Source of the DNA: Nematostella vectensis
Lineage: Eukaryota > Cnidaria > Anthozoa > Actiniaria > Edwardsiidae
DNA length: 64,000 nt
Assembly (NCBI RefSeq): GCF_932526225.1
Contig: NC_064037.1
Location: forward strand, 11,390,203 to 11,454,202
Reading direction: 5' to 3'
Below the pieces are notes generated by a model, which was not told where the DNA came from, made no database searches, and worked only from the letters and a program-made list of their open reading frames with translations. A program made the position numbers and the translations under genes. Numbering within the stretch: the first letter of the stretch is position 1; each line of letters begins with the position of its first letter. This document shows positions 47,219 through 60,300 of the stretch, piece after piece.

Positions 47219-49344
47219 CTAATGGCCCTCCAGTCGGCCGCTTGCTGAGGACGGCCTCACGTGCAGCTCGCATATTGGCGTGACCTTTCGGTGCTTCAAG
47301 CTCGATGGTCGAAGCTTCTTCAAGAATGCAAAGACGCTTTTGTTTGACGAAGATGCCAGCGCTTCTGGTTCTGGGCTGGACTTCGCAGGAGTAGGATCAT
47401 CTTTACTCGTACTCGAAGCTGATGACTTAAGCACAGCCTCGGCGCTAGATTTTGAATGGTCCGATGTCGAGCTTGCTGCATCCGGTGCGGGTCTGGCTGA
47501 AGGCAGCATTTTCATCATGTTCCCTTGTGCGAGTCGCGGTTTTATCCCGATATTCAGCACATCCACAAGGAAGAAATATTCAATGCCAAGCATCGGATTA
47601 GTCTTGTACTGACCGTTCTCATCCAACCAGGCCTCGGCGAAGGTAGTATTATCCTCCTCCCAACGTCCAGTGATCCAGTTCTTCCGGGTCTTCTTCGGCT
47701 TGCTTGCGCTGGTGCTCGAGCTGTGATTATTGATTTTGGCGGAGCCAACTGTAGACAAAGTTGACACGCTTGCAAGCGACTTTGACGGTGCTGGGGTGAT
47801 CTGGGTGACTGGAGTAGATGCACAGATAGATGTTGCAGTGACGGTGGTGGTGGCAAAGCTAGGGTTCGTTGGTGCGGTGGATGCGCTTGCGGTGGTGGAG
47901 ATACTGGAAACAGTTGCACTCGCAGGAATAGTTGTGGCAGCTGTTCTTACCGCGATTAAACCGGTGGTGTTTGTACAAGCGTTAGACGTCCAAGTGGGAG
48001 ATTTGCTTTGCACGGTGGTGATGGCGTTAGAAGCAATTGGAGTAGTGGGAATCGTGATGATTCTGCCCGTATCTGTGTCTCCGACTGTCTTGACAGTGAT
48101 GGTGTTGATGGCAGCGGATGTTTCATTGTCAGTAATGGCGGTAGTGTTGTTTGGTTTAATAGCAGTTGTAGATGAATTTGTCGCGCTGCCCGATGCTGAG
48201 AATTTCTGTTGTTTGTTATTCTAGAAACAAAAAACCTAAACAATCAAATACAAAAAGTGGAATAGCACAGACAATACAAAAATAACATACAGAATAAAAC
48301 GATAAAAATAGTTTGAAAACATGCATTTTATTCTTTATGACTCTTATTGAAAAATAAACTGCTTACGATGAAGACAGTGAAAGCGGGGAAATTTGTGGTC
48401 TTCTTACAAGAGAGTCAGGTGGCGGAGAGGCTATCAAAATAGTCGCTAACCTGACAGCCATCTTGTTTCAACAAGTTATTTGTCAAGGAAGAGGTAGCGA
48501 TAGGCGAATGATTTGGAGATGACTTCGAGTTGGCTTCTTCGACCGCCGAGCAAATTTTATCTCTTTGGGTCATACCTACAGGAGACAGATAAAACAGATT
48601 AAAAATAAAACAGAAAAGATAAAACACAGAAAAAACAAAGAGGAAAAACAGAAATAGTTTAGCAGTGGAGGAAGGAAAAAAGGTCAAAAAGGATCAACAA
48701 CAACAAAAAACGAAGAAAAACAGCAACAAAATTATCAACAACAAGAAGAACATCAAACAGCAACTATGTAAAAAACATCTTCAGGCACCTGAACTCAGTT
48801 GTGTTGTTTTGGGTTTTGTTTCTTGGGTATCCGATACTTTTGTCCTTTTTCCTTTTCCATAAATACTTGCGGGTGTAGGAAGTTCTGGTGGATTATCAGT
48901 TCTGACCGCTGTGACTTCACTTGCCCTGTTCTTCGTAACAGTCGCTGCTTTCCCTTTGCCATAAATGCTCTTGGGCGTCGGCAGTTCTGGGTAGTCTTTA
49001 GCTTGGACCGCCTCGCACCCCGAGACACCTATCCATCCTATCCCGGCATTAGATTCTTTTCCTTTCCCATGAATACTTGTGGGCCTAGGAGGATTATGGT
49101 TGTCTTTAGCTTTCCCCTCCTCGAAGCCCGACGTCTGACTTATTCTATCCTTCCTGGGATTCACTGGTTTTCCTTTTTTATAAAAACTGGCGGGCGTAGG
49201 AGGTACAACGACCCTCTCTGATGTCGATGCTAACTGCAGATCCTGTAATGTATCCTGTAGACCCGTGCAAGGCGCGTGACTTCTGCCAGGTAGATACTCA
49301 TCGTCGTCTGAGGATTTTAATAGTGGGGGGGATTTATTGCGCAT
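47219..49344 (-). CDS. Unrecognised three-exon gene, Ser/Thr-rich protein with PTPxSIYGKGK repeats
   Basis: Exons 49344-48789, 48575-48451 and 48220-47219 join in phase to 560 codons. Exon 1 contains four degenerate repeats: PPTPASFYKKGK, PPRPTSIHGKGK, LPTPKSIYGKGK and LPTPASIYGKGK, spaced about 35-40 residues apart. Exon 2 is Ser/Asn-rich. Exon 3 begins with a long Thr/Ala/Ser-rich low-complexity stretch. It then has a compact segment (KKTRKNWITGRWEEDNTTFAEAWLDENG, then NPMLGIEYFFLVDVLN) and a Ser/Lys-rich tail ending in EGH. No family is recognised. The protein is probably largely disordered. The repeats look like short linear binding motifs or phosphorylation sites, by inference. Confidence 0.65.
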
Positions 49345-50261
49345 TGCCAAGAATGAGTGGACATTGCGAGATGTTAGTAACCGACGCCGCAGCCGGTTTG
49401 GACGTGTGACAATAGGATACGACAGGGAAGCATAACCAATTTAACAGATGTGGACGAACAGGTAAAAGATGCGACGATGTATAGTCAGCGCGACTATTCA
49501 CCAAACAAACCAATCAAACTGCAGTGATCCGCGTGTGTTCAAAACTTCAAAGCGATTATAAGTATAACTTACTTTTACTCATCCTACCCCCTCTCAATAT
49601 GGCATTAAAAGGCGGCATAAAAATATTAGGAATAGTTTTCTCAAAATCCACTTTTCAAACTTTGAATTTATTCCAGCCAATCAAACAAAGCCGATCAGCA
49701 GTTGCTTTTATTCATTGGCAGTCAAGACTAGCTTTTTTTAACACTTTGTCTGAAGTTCCCCAGTAATAATGTAAACGGCTGTGATCTAACGTAGTTTACC
49801 TGAGGCGACGTCTCTAGTTCCCCCGGTCCACACACAATATCTGAACAGGCTCACGAGAGTGAACCACGCGTGCGCGAGTGTGCCTTGTGGTCGCCTCTTC
49901 TCTCGGCGACGTTGGCGCGCAATGCGCACCCTCTCGGGAAGTCGCGCCTAGGACGCAACACGCTTGCAATCAGGACAAAATACACGTGCAAAGAGGGCAA
50001 AACATATGTGCAATCAGGAAGAAATACATATGCAATCGGGACGCAACATACGTGAAACAAAACAGGGTTTAAAATCATCTCAAAACAGAACTCGACTTAC
50101 CATGCGCGCGCACCTTTAGTACAGTAACTTTTCTTTCTTTAGCTCTTTTCTTACAAACCCCGAATCAAATATCCTTGTTAGCAACAATTATACTCACGAA
50201 TAAAGCTTAGCACATTACATGTCCGCTAGGATAAGAATGCTAAACTAAGCAGACCTGGGGC

Positions 50262-50308
50262 ATGATAATCACTTAATTGTATAGTGACGTCACTAAGTGA
50301 TTATTCTA
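50262..50308. promoter_or_regulatory. Long palindrome centred on a CRE-like TGACGTCA
   Basis: TGATAATCACTTAATTG, then GTGACGTCACTAAG, then TGATTATT. The arms AATCACTTA/TAAGTGATT flank a perfect GTGACGTCAC core, the consensus site for CREB/ATF bZIP factors. It lies about 0.9 kb upstream of the three-exon gene. Confidence 0.4.
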
Positions 50309-50677
50309 GAATTATTTTTTCCCACGGCGAGTGGTCAGCGGATACCTCGCAAAAACTGCCGAGAACGTTAAACATAGAATGCAAATTGTTAGCGCCATTA
50401 CATGTCAACATGCAGTGAGTTTTGTCCACGACACTTTTATTCCACATATTGATCAACCTACCCTTTCAGCGTAGAAATTTGAAATTAAGATAAAATCTAA
50501 CAAGCAACCATTGTCTGCTTCATGGTCGATTATCCAGGAACCGGAGCTGTTTGGGCGGGAAATCCCGAACCAATTGCGGGAGAATGATTTTTTATGAGTG
50601 TCGCGCACATTTCATGAATCGTTGTTACATCAGATTCGAAACCTATTAGCAAGTTATAGGTTTCTGATCTGATGGAT

Positions 50678-51123
50678 TGTCACGGTGTATCCACATCTTA
50701 CGAAGCTAGTTTTAGTTATTTGTTGTCCTTAGCGGAAACATAGAGTTAGCATTGTAGTCTCGTCTGCAAAGATGTTTTTGTAGGAAACTCCCCTACGTCA
50801 GCTCTATCATATTAATCAATATTTGAGAAAGGCTCTGCTCAGAGGAGTACGGTATTCCAAAATGTTTCTTCCCAGCTGTCCCAAAGATTCTAATCTACCA
50901 CACCCTCAGTAAAAAGGGCTTAATTAGCCAAGTGCAACCGTGAGAACCACCCCGAGCCGAGCCTTATAAAAAGGGCCTGCACGCTCTGTGTAATTCACTC
51001 TGTTCACTTATAAAATCACTTCTCTTTTACTCATCACTTTAACCACAACTCCAGTCAGTACTCTTCTTCTCAAATAAAGCAGTGCCATCAAAGATTCTAC
51101 AGTACTTGGTACCTCTCGTTACA
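50678..51123 (+). mobile_element. Probable LTR retrotransposon remnant (single LTR)
   Basis: About 446 bp begins TGTCACGG and ends CGTTACA, short near-inverted termini of TG...CA type. It carries a TATAAAAAGGG box at 50964 followed 109 bp later by AATAAAG (51073), the spacing expected of U3-R-U5. No flanking target duplication is evident and no gag/pol is present, so only a remnant is claimed. Confidence 0.45.
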
Positions 51124-51377
51124 GTTTTATGGTGCTTCTGATAGGCGACAAGTTTAGATCAAAAGTCTTGGATTTTTTTTCTTTGCTATTTATTTACAAA
51201 ATTACAAACAAAAGACAATTGGCTAGTAATCGTTGTATCTTTTCAAAATGAATTGGACAGACGTAGTAAAGTCAAAATCGATCTCACGGCTTTTCTCTCG
51301 CCGCTGATTTAAGACAACCGCTCAAGAAACTATTTCCCGCAATTCAAGGGGTTATAAGGTTTGGGTTGCCGGTGTCA

Positions 51378-54300
51378 TTATTGGTTCCCTGTGGTGGGTG
51401 TTCGCGACTCGAATTTGACAAGCGCGTCTAAGAGTTCGTCTCCTGTAGATGTTGGACTCTGCTCGAGTGTTATATTCAGGTATCGCTGGCGCAGGACAAA
51501 GGCAGCGGCTTTCGGCTGACGTTCACGCGTCAAGATTCCCTTCTTGTTGCCGACAACTCGGGTGACCCCTAGAATGTTGAGAGAAAGGAGAACGGTGGGA
51601 ATTGGAATGTTACATTCTTTACACAACATACTATTTAACTAGCCCTGAGTTAAGTTGAGGACAAAACTGCGCTAACACTTCTAAACTGCGATATGTCAGG
51701 CACAACCGGAGGCTTGGGCACGAGACTGGAATGAAAAGGAGGCGGATGAATTTGAAAATTGAAACAGAAAGGAAAAACATGAGAAATGTAGAGTAATGTT
51801 GGCAAAAAGGCACCATCTCACTCCTGTGATGATAAGGGATTTCTAGAGGGAGTCTAAAAAATTAGACTTTGCGGACCCCAAGCTCGCGCTGACGTCACCG
51901 GAAGTAAAGTTTATTCTACATTTTTGCCATAAAATGTTTTTTTTTCCGTAGGGTAGAGGCGAAAATGATGTGCTGCTATTTCGCAGTTTGATCGTGAGTC
52001 TTACCTTGCTGGGTCATGAAGTCCGCGAAATTCCATATCATCTCTCCTACTAGAAACTCTTTTCTGAGCTTATCGAACACGGGGAAGTACTGGTCAATCG
52101 ACTCGATCTGAAAAAAAAACAAAAAAAACAAACATAGTCATCATGATTATAATAATCATAACCAATACCACCATTTTTACTAACAGTACCCGGTCCTGTC
52201 TCCATTATCATCACCAATCACTTTAACCATCACCGTCATCAGTACGACTATCACCGTAACTACTTTACCATCATTATTATCATCACTACCACCATCACCA
52301 TTATTACCACCCTCACTATCATCATCATCATTATCATCATCTACATCACCATCGTAACCGTTATCATCATCATTCAGCAGCAGCCTAAGCAGTCACCGAT
52401 AAACATAATCGTCACTGTCTTATTCAAGACCGTTACCTGGTATTCTTCAGTGAACATCAAGGCTGGATCCTGAAAAAAGGAGAACACATAAGTAAGAGTC
52501 TGGGCCGTACTAAAATATCAAGCCATATTCAAAACTGATGTAATTCACAGAGATTTTATTTAAAGGTGTTGTCCCCCCCCCGCCTCTCCCCCGGCGACCC
52601 GGCTCCTAACACAGTGTATAATAACCCTTCTCCAGGAAGGGAGCTAGTGTCTGAGTTTTACCGAGTGAAGGCCTGCCAAGGTATCTGCGCCGTATTCTGC
52701 TTGTACCACAGGCTTCTTGAAGGTTTTGTACCAGTCCATCAGCTCTTCCTCTAATTGCCTTGAGATGAGCTGCGTTTGTCCGAAATCGTGGTACCACGCG
52801 TAGTAGCGGTTACACAGAATCACGTCCACGAACTGCACCTGAAACAAACGAATTCCTATTTTGGAATAGCGCGCAGGCCATCCTTGGGCATCCAGGGCAT
52901 CGAGGTCAGTGTAACGAGGCGGCGGGGGGCGAGGGAGTGCCTCGTTATCGCGCCTTGACTTCGATGCCCTGGGTTCCCGAGGATGCGCAGCTTATTCCTT
53001 GGTATCCTGGTTAGGATCTCTGTATCGGGCCTGGCGCCCGTTTCTCTCGAAACACCCGAGAATTCTCGGGCCCGAAAAAAATATTTTGCATTTTTGCCCA
53101 AATTTTCGCATGTTTTCCTTTTTGAGAACCGCTTTCATGTTTTAGAACAGTTTGAACTTCCTCTTGGTTCATATTCCATATGATGATTTTCGAAGTTTTG
53201 CTGAAGCCAGGAAGTTATCCGAAAGGTCTCATTCTTAATATTCAAGCAATGTGAATTTTGGGCCCGAGAAGTTCGGGAAAGATCAAAATCTATAAATCTA
53301 TGAAGAGAATCATCCTTTACATAAATATCTGTGGTAAAATACGATGTTTGACGATATTTCAACACATTTCGATACCATAAATTTTATAGAAATTAGCTAG
53401 CTTTTCAAATTTAAGGAATAGATCGTTTTCCGGCCCGAGAATGCACGGGTGTTTTCGGAGAACGAGCCCCAGAGGTGGAAAGTCAACGGTCTCCTGCGTT
53501 TTAAAAGCTTTCCGTGGTTCATCTACAAACTCAAGAACCGGTCATGAAGCGGCCAGAATGCAACCAGTCATGGTGCAAGCCAGAATAGGAAAGTCTGGAC
53601 GCATCCTCGGATCTAAACCTGTTACAAATGGAATATTTGGTCCGTACCACTTTGTCGCTCCACGCTTTGAAGTTCGTAACGAATGTGACAGGCCGAGTTG
53701 GGTCAAGTTTACGGGTCTCTGAGAAGATCGGGCTGAAAGAGTGATTTACAAATGGGTGAGTGATTGGGCAGGCCCGTAGCTGGAGAGATTCGGGGGTTCG
53801 GAAGAACTCCTCCATTCGAATGGAATTTCCGCTTTAATTAAGGAAAACTAACCACCACTACGACGTAGGACAAGCTTTTGTTGTGCCGAATAAAATACCA
53901 CATTTGTTTTGATTGGGGCAACAGAAACTTCACAACAAGTTTTCTTTAAATACTCTCAACCTATTAAGCGCAACTCATACATCACATTTAGATTCGCACA
54001 GCGAGAGCGCGGCGTATGAAACGAGAGTAAGAATCCAAAAAGGACCAGCAAAAAGGAGGAGGAAAAAATGAATCCACACTATATCATCCTAAGGCCACGA
54101 AAACAAAAACACATCAGGAAGTTATGGCACAATTTGGACTGAAAACAGTACGACCTTTTTTCCATCCCTTTTTTAATGAGCCGTTTTCTAGATAATGGGA
54201 GCCCTGTGGATTGAGGTTTGTTTACAGCTGTTTGTCACTCTTTCTGTGTCACGTGAACGAATTCCAGTAGCTCTAACAGAATGCGTAGCAAGAACTTATT

Positions 54301-57300
54301 TTTCATGAACTTACGCGAAGTACTTTTCGGCTTGGGCGAGGTTCGACAGGGGCTCGTTAGCTACAGACCACATGACAACCGCTGGCCTGTTCTTATCGCG
54401 GCGCACAAGCTCCGCCATGACTTCTTGGTGATGCTTGAGGGAGACTGGGCCAAAGTTATCACTAAAGTGAGATGCAGATCAATAGTTATGCATTTTTCAA
54501 TAACATCCCATTTGATTTTACAAATTCTATAATTTATTTACTGTCTACTACGCGGCCACGCCCAGATGACGTCTCGACATTTAAATTGCTGATACTCTTA
54601 CGACAATCAAAGGTGTTAATTCACAGCCAAACACGGCAAACAGATTTTTATCGAACGCCTATTTTTATACGAAACTAATGCTCACACAATGAATATCCTC
54701 TATTTTCTCGATAATAATTTAGCCAGGGGCTAGACGTTTTTTTTTCACGTACTGTGCCTGTGATTAAACCAATTCGATTGTTCTATTTGGACAATTGGAC
54801 AGTACATAAAAAAACAGCAATTGTCCAAGGCCTCAGCCATCTTGAGTTGTATGATCATCCTGAATGGTAGAAAGAATTAAGAATCCTCGTGGACATTCGC
54901 TAAAATTTGGCGCCTTTTAACAATCACATGTTTATCAAGTCAACATTTTGATTGACAGAAGAGTTTCAGTTTAAAGCCGCATTGTCACCAGTTTACTTCC
55001 GGTCGATTACGATAACAATTTTAGATGGTTTTTAACGGGAAACGCGAAAAAAATATTTCAAAATATTGGAAGCAGTGTGTCTATCGCAAGTTTCTTCGAG
55101 GATGTGATTGATAATTTAGAGCGGATGGCATGTTAAATATCTCGGATTCTAATAGATTCTTTTGTCTTTTAACGGTTGAGGTTTCCGTCGGACCTCCGGA
55201 AGTGAACTGGTGACAATGCGGCTTTAAGACTTCCTGGGAAGTAAGCAATCAGACATAACTGAAGATAGACAAGCATCAAGATTCCGAAATCCTTTATCGT
55301 ATACTCACGAATAATGAATTCCGACGCCGGGAGACTCATCAATGACCACTATGCCTGTCCGGTCGGCCATGTCCATTATTTCCTCGGCGTACGGGTAGTG
55401 ACTTGTCCGAAATGAGTTACCTCCCAGCCACTTCATCAGGTTAAAATCTTTAGCGATCAGCACGTTGTCGAGACCCTTGCCTCGGATCTGAGGAATACGA
55501 GAAGGCCGCATTAGCTTTACTAGAGGCGGGTGTAGGGGGCGCGTCCTTTCCCCCACCCCTACCCCCACCATCGTTACGCACCCCCTTGTCTTCTCGGAAA
55601 GTAAAGCCATAAGGAGCATATTAGGGACAACGGCTCGTATAATAATTATTCTTCTAGTGAAACGCTGACCATCTTTTAAGTTGGGGGGATATAGTGAAGA
55701 TTGAAGGGGCTGAAGGTTAACTTATTGATCTCCTAGTCAAATGGGGTGATAAAAACCGAAACTTACGTTCGCATCCTCGTGTTTTCCAAAGCCTTTGAAG
55801 TAGAACTCTCTGTTGTTGAAAAGAAATTTTGTCCCTTCGACACGAACAGTCCTGATTCCCACAGGAAGGCGATAAACGTCTTGTAAAGAAGATTGGGTTG
55901 ACGATGTTGAAATCTGCATAGGTAAACATCTATTATGAATAACAATGCTACAATACTATGATGCGTGGTAGGCGATAGACGTCTTGTAAAGAAGATTGGG
56001 TTGACGATGTTGAAATCTGCATAGGTAAGCGCGTACCCATGGTAAGCGCCTACCCAGGATTTGCTGGGGGGGGGGGGGAGGGGAATAACAATGCTACAAT
56101 ACTATGATGGGTGGCAGGCACGTACCCAGGATTTGCTGGGGCAGGGGGGTGGGGGGGCGCAGGCAAAGGTATCATATGAAAAAAGCATAGTGTTTGAAGA
56201 TTAGAAACGACCCAATTTTTGGTCGCCAAGGGGGGTGCGCGCATTGTTGGTAGTTATGGTAATGGTAATGATAATGAATGTGAGTTAAACGATGATGGTG
56301 ATGGTGGTTGTTGTGATTGTGATGGTTGGTGATGGTAATGGTGTTGATAATGATTGATGGTACGATGATGGTTATGGCGATGATGGTGACGGTGGTTGTA
56401 ATGGTTATGATAATGTTTGTGGTGAAGGTGATGGTGACGGTTATGATGGTAATGGTAATGGTGATGGTGACGATGGTTGTGATGGTTTTAGTAATGTTTG
56501 TGGTTATGGTGATGGTGATTATAATGACGGTGGTGGCGATGATGGTGACGGTGGTTGTAATGGTTATGATAATGTTTGTGGTGAAGGTGAAGGTGATGGT
56601 GACGATGGTTGTGATGGTTTCAGTCATGTTTGTGGTTATGGTGATGGTGATTATAATGACGGTGGTGGCGATGATGGTGACGGTGGTTGTAATGGTTATG
56701 ATAATGTTTGTGGTAAAGGTGAAGGTGATGGTGACGGTTATGATGGTAATGGTGATGGTGAAGGTGATGGTGACGATGGTTGTGATGGTTTTAGTAATGT
56801 TTGTGGTGATGGTATTGGCGATGGCGGTTATGGTCATTGCACCCTAAATGCTATAGACTGATTTCCTTAGCAGACCTTTAGAGTGTACAGATACGCCGTG
56901 TTGTTGCTCATTCCAATTGGCCACCATAGGACCGGATTCCGGACAGTCAACTCCCCCTCAAACTTCTCTGTCCCCTCAACGGATGCCACGACAAACCCCT
57001 CGTGATCCAGTAATTCGTACTTCATATCGATATCCCCTCTCGGAATAGACTTGATCGCACCGACCACTGACAGAAACTTGACAGTTCCGACATTGTCACT
57101 GAATGACGTTGTTATGGTGATGTCAGAGAGGTAAACTACAGGGGTGGTGTAGAGTTTGACAGGGCGATGGATTCCCGCATAATTGAAGAAATCAAATTGA
57201 TAGGTCTGGATGAAGTAGCCAGGGGGGTGCCTGTGTGAGAATTAATGAAGGCACAATTGTTAATCTAGGATTTAGGGGGGTTGTGGGAGAATTAATGAAG

Positions 57301-60300
57301 GCACAATTGTTAATCTAGGATTTAGGGGGGGGGGGTTGTGGGAGAATTAATAAAGGCACAATTGTTAATCTAGGATTTAGGGGGGTGGGTTTGTGGGAGA
57401 ATTAGTGACCCTTGGTTGATATAACTTATCCATATATTCTCCTGATTTAAGTGGCAATACACAACGTACACATGATAACTTTCGGTGATAGGACTGCAAT
57501 ATGTCAATTACCGATTTTTCGCTTTAAAACAGGTGTATGTTCCAGGTGTGTTTCGCCAGCTTACTCGCGCTTAGATAATAGACCGAGTTGCAGGGTGATT
57601 CCTGTCCCCCTTTCTTCGCAAAGTACTGCATCTTTTACCCCGAGGGGTTTGGGAGGCTGTGAGCGTGTTGTCGCTATGGGGGAGGGGGTAGTAGGGTAAG
57701 TGTGTAAGGGGTGAGCGTGTTGTCTCTATGGGGGTAGTAGGGTAAGTGTGTTGCCCCTCCCCAAGTATTGCATCTTCCCGGGGGGGGGGGGGGGGTAGAA
57801 GGGGTGAGCGTGTTGTCTCTAGGTGGAAGAGGGTTGTAGGGTGAGTGTTTTGCTAGATAGAAATGTGATACTCACCAGTCCCAACCCTCGCAAAGTATTG
57901 TATCTTCCCCGGGGGAGGGGGTAGTAGGGTGAATGTTTTGCTGATAGAAATGTTATACTCACCAGTCCCCACCCCCCCCAAAGTATTGTATCCTCCCTGG
58001 TGGGAGGGTAGTTGGGGTGAGCGTGTTGTTGATGGCCGCTGTAATTCTATTGGTCTGGTCGTAGTGTAAGAATTCACTGACATCTGCTTCAAATGGAAGG
58101 TGGCCTCCTTCATGCTCCATCACTTTCTCGCCGTTTACCCACTGAAAAATGACCATAAAAATGGAATATGAATCTCAGTAAGACATTCATGCACTGTCAC
58201 CTAAAAAAGCACTCGCCTTCAAAATGACCATGCTCCATTCACATATGACATTATTATCTCCTTATTATTTCCTATTGTTTTCCTTACTCTGAAGGGATTT
58301 TAGGGAACTGAAGCGTAATGTGATGTTAAGGGGGTTGGAGGGGTGGGATGGGCATTGTTTAGACACTTCCGAGTAAGTATCAAGTGGGTAGAGGGGGTGG
58401 GGGTGCATGAAAAAGATAAGGTACATTTTATGCGAGTCTGAGGTACGCGCACGGCCGAACACCCGACGGCGGGACGAGCAGATGCCGAGTGTTGATCGGC
58501 CTTTGCGCCAAGTGAAAAAAAAAGTACTTCCAAGCGCCCCTCCTTTCCCCCGCTTATCGCTTATTTTACTTAGTCTGAAAGTACTTACCACAATACTGTA
58601 GTAGTGCGCACTCTCAAAACGCAGAACCACCCTTGTTGAGTTGTCCTTCCACCTCTGAGGGACATACGTGTCCATGTCGTACCAGGCCCAGCCGATAAAG
58701 TCCCTGATAGATTTCTCCTGGGTGATGTCGTTATAGCTTGCAGGCACCGGCATTGGTATCACTCTACCAGACTAAACGGTGATCAGAATAACACAGAAGA
58801 TGTTTAAGGGCTCATACCATGGTACCCATAATACATTGGTATCACTCTACCAGACTAAACGGTGATAAAAAAATAAAATATGTTAAAAGGCTAGCACCAT
58901 TCTACCCATGATGCATTGGTATCTCCTATTAGACTGAATGGCGATCAATTGTTATAAATGCACTCACTATAACGACAGGCGCGTACACAGGATTGGCCCG
59001 AGAGGGGGTGCGCAGTCATAGGAATCATATAGAAAATGCATGCTATTTGAAGATTTTTGAAGATTCCTTAAACACGAACGCGCACTATAAAAGCTGTCAT
59101 AGGAATAAAAAAGAAAATGCATGCTATTTGAAGATTTTTGGCATGTCAAGGGGGGGGGGTGTGTACGCACCTGAACAATACCTGCAATCTGGTTGGTTTG
59201 CTATTCACCATCTATCCAGCGATAGATAGCGTGTAGCGAAAACCGGCGTTTTAAGCGAAAAAATGTCGGGTTTATTTTCACGATTTGCAAATATTCTTGA
59301 GAAGTAGATAAAATGATCGATGGATCAATCCCTTAGAAAAAAAAGATTTCTAATTGCAAGATATGATTGCTTCGACAAATGACGGTTAAAAGCTAAAAGT
59401 TGCTTAGTTTTCGCAGTGGTTCACTAATGAAGAAGCAATGAAGCAATGTGAAGAGACTGCAACTTTGGAAGTGCATAAATTTGCTTTATATCTCAATTCG
59501 GTAAAAATAATCGTGCACGATTGAATTTATACAGCGAGACGTTCGAGGCTCTGGAACCAGGGTTCCGTCGTCGTAGCTTATAAATAGAAAACGACCAACG
59601 CAAAGTGACAGATAAAGGGCCCCCGAATGGTCCCCCGAAATTTCGATGTGCTCGCTGCTCGATTTATTCAACAACTAAAAAATCCTCGCATAAAAAAAAA
59701 CGCGGAGCTCGCAAGTGCTCGCCAAATACCATTCCCCCTAGATAAGGAAAAGCACTGCAGAAAAGCGTAACTATTATTCTTTTATTCGATCATGGAACAG
59801 TGTAAACAGGAACAGTGGAAACAGGATATAGTATTGACCTATTGTACTGACCCAACACATGTATTTGTGATAGCGACTCGTGTCCACAGGTGGAGTCGGT
59901 GGCAACTGACCCGAATAACAAATGTGTTTATAACTGTTGAAAGCGGATACAAACTGACATTCTTCGAAATTATTACCTCTCGTGGCTACTTTGAGTAACC
60001 AAATCAATATAAAAAGATAATTAGCATGGTAACAGAATGGATTCATGAAATTTAACATAAGAAAAACATAAATTACACTGAATAATTCAGAAACTTGATG
60101 TTTGAAGTTCAAATAAATATCCAGTGTTCATAAGAAAATTTCCATTTTTACATAAAAAAAAACAATTTTTGGTGCACGGATTTGTCACACACTTCCGCGA
60201 GGATAAAGCGGAGCCCACGATGTAATAAACGAATATTAAACAAATATGACCATACGAGTTCGAGGCATAAAAGAATAACGATACGTTCCTACCTTTTCTA

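Larger units (their letters stand above)
49345..51377. other. Intergenic DNA between the three-exon gene and beta-glucuronidase
   Basis: Contains the promoter side of the three-exon gene, a ~30-bp imperfect tandem (CAATCAGGACAAAATACACGTG-like, about 49965-50055), a long palindrome at 50262-50308 and a probable LTR remnant at 50678-51123. No protein-coding gene is seen. Confidence 0.5.

Noticed and set aside
47730-48224. Plus-strand 164-codon frame
   Set aside because: It lies opposite exon 3 of the minus-strand gene, and its Val/Ala bias mirrors the Thr/Ser-rich coding strand.
53531-53815. Minus-strand 94-codon frame treated as a gene
   Set aside because: Only 53732-53648 is coding, as beta-glucuronidase exon 8. 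The rest runs into intron.
56172-56847. Long open frames of Thr/Ile (minus) and Val/Met (plus)
   Set aside because: Generated by the GATGGTGATGGT minisatellite inside a beta-glucuronidase intron.
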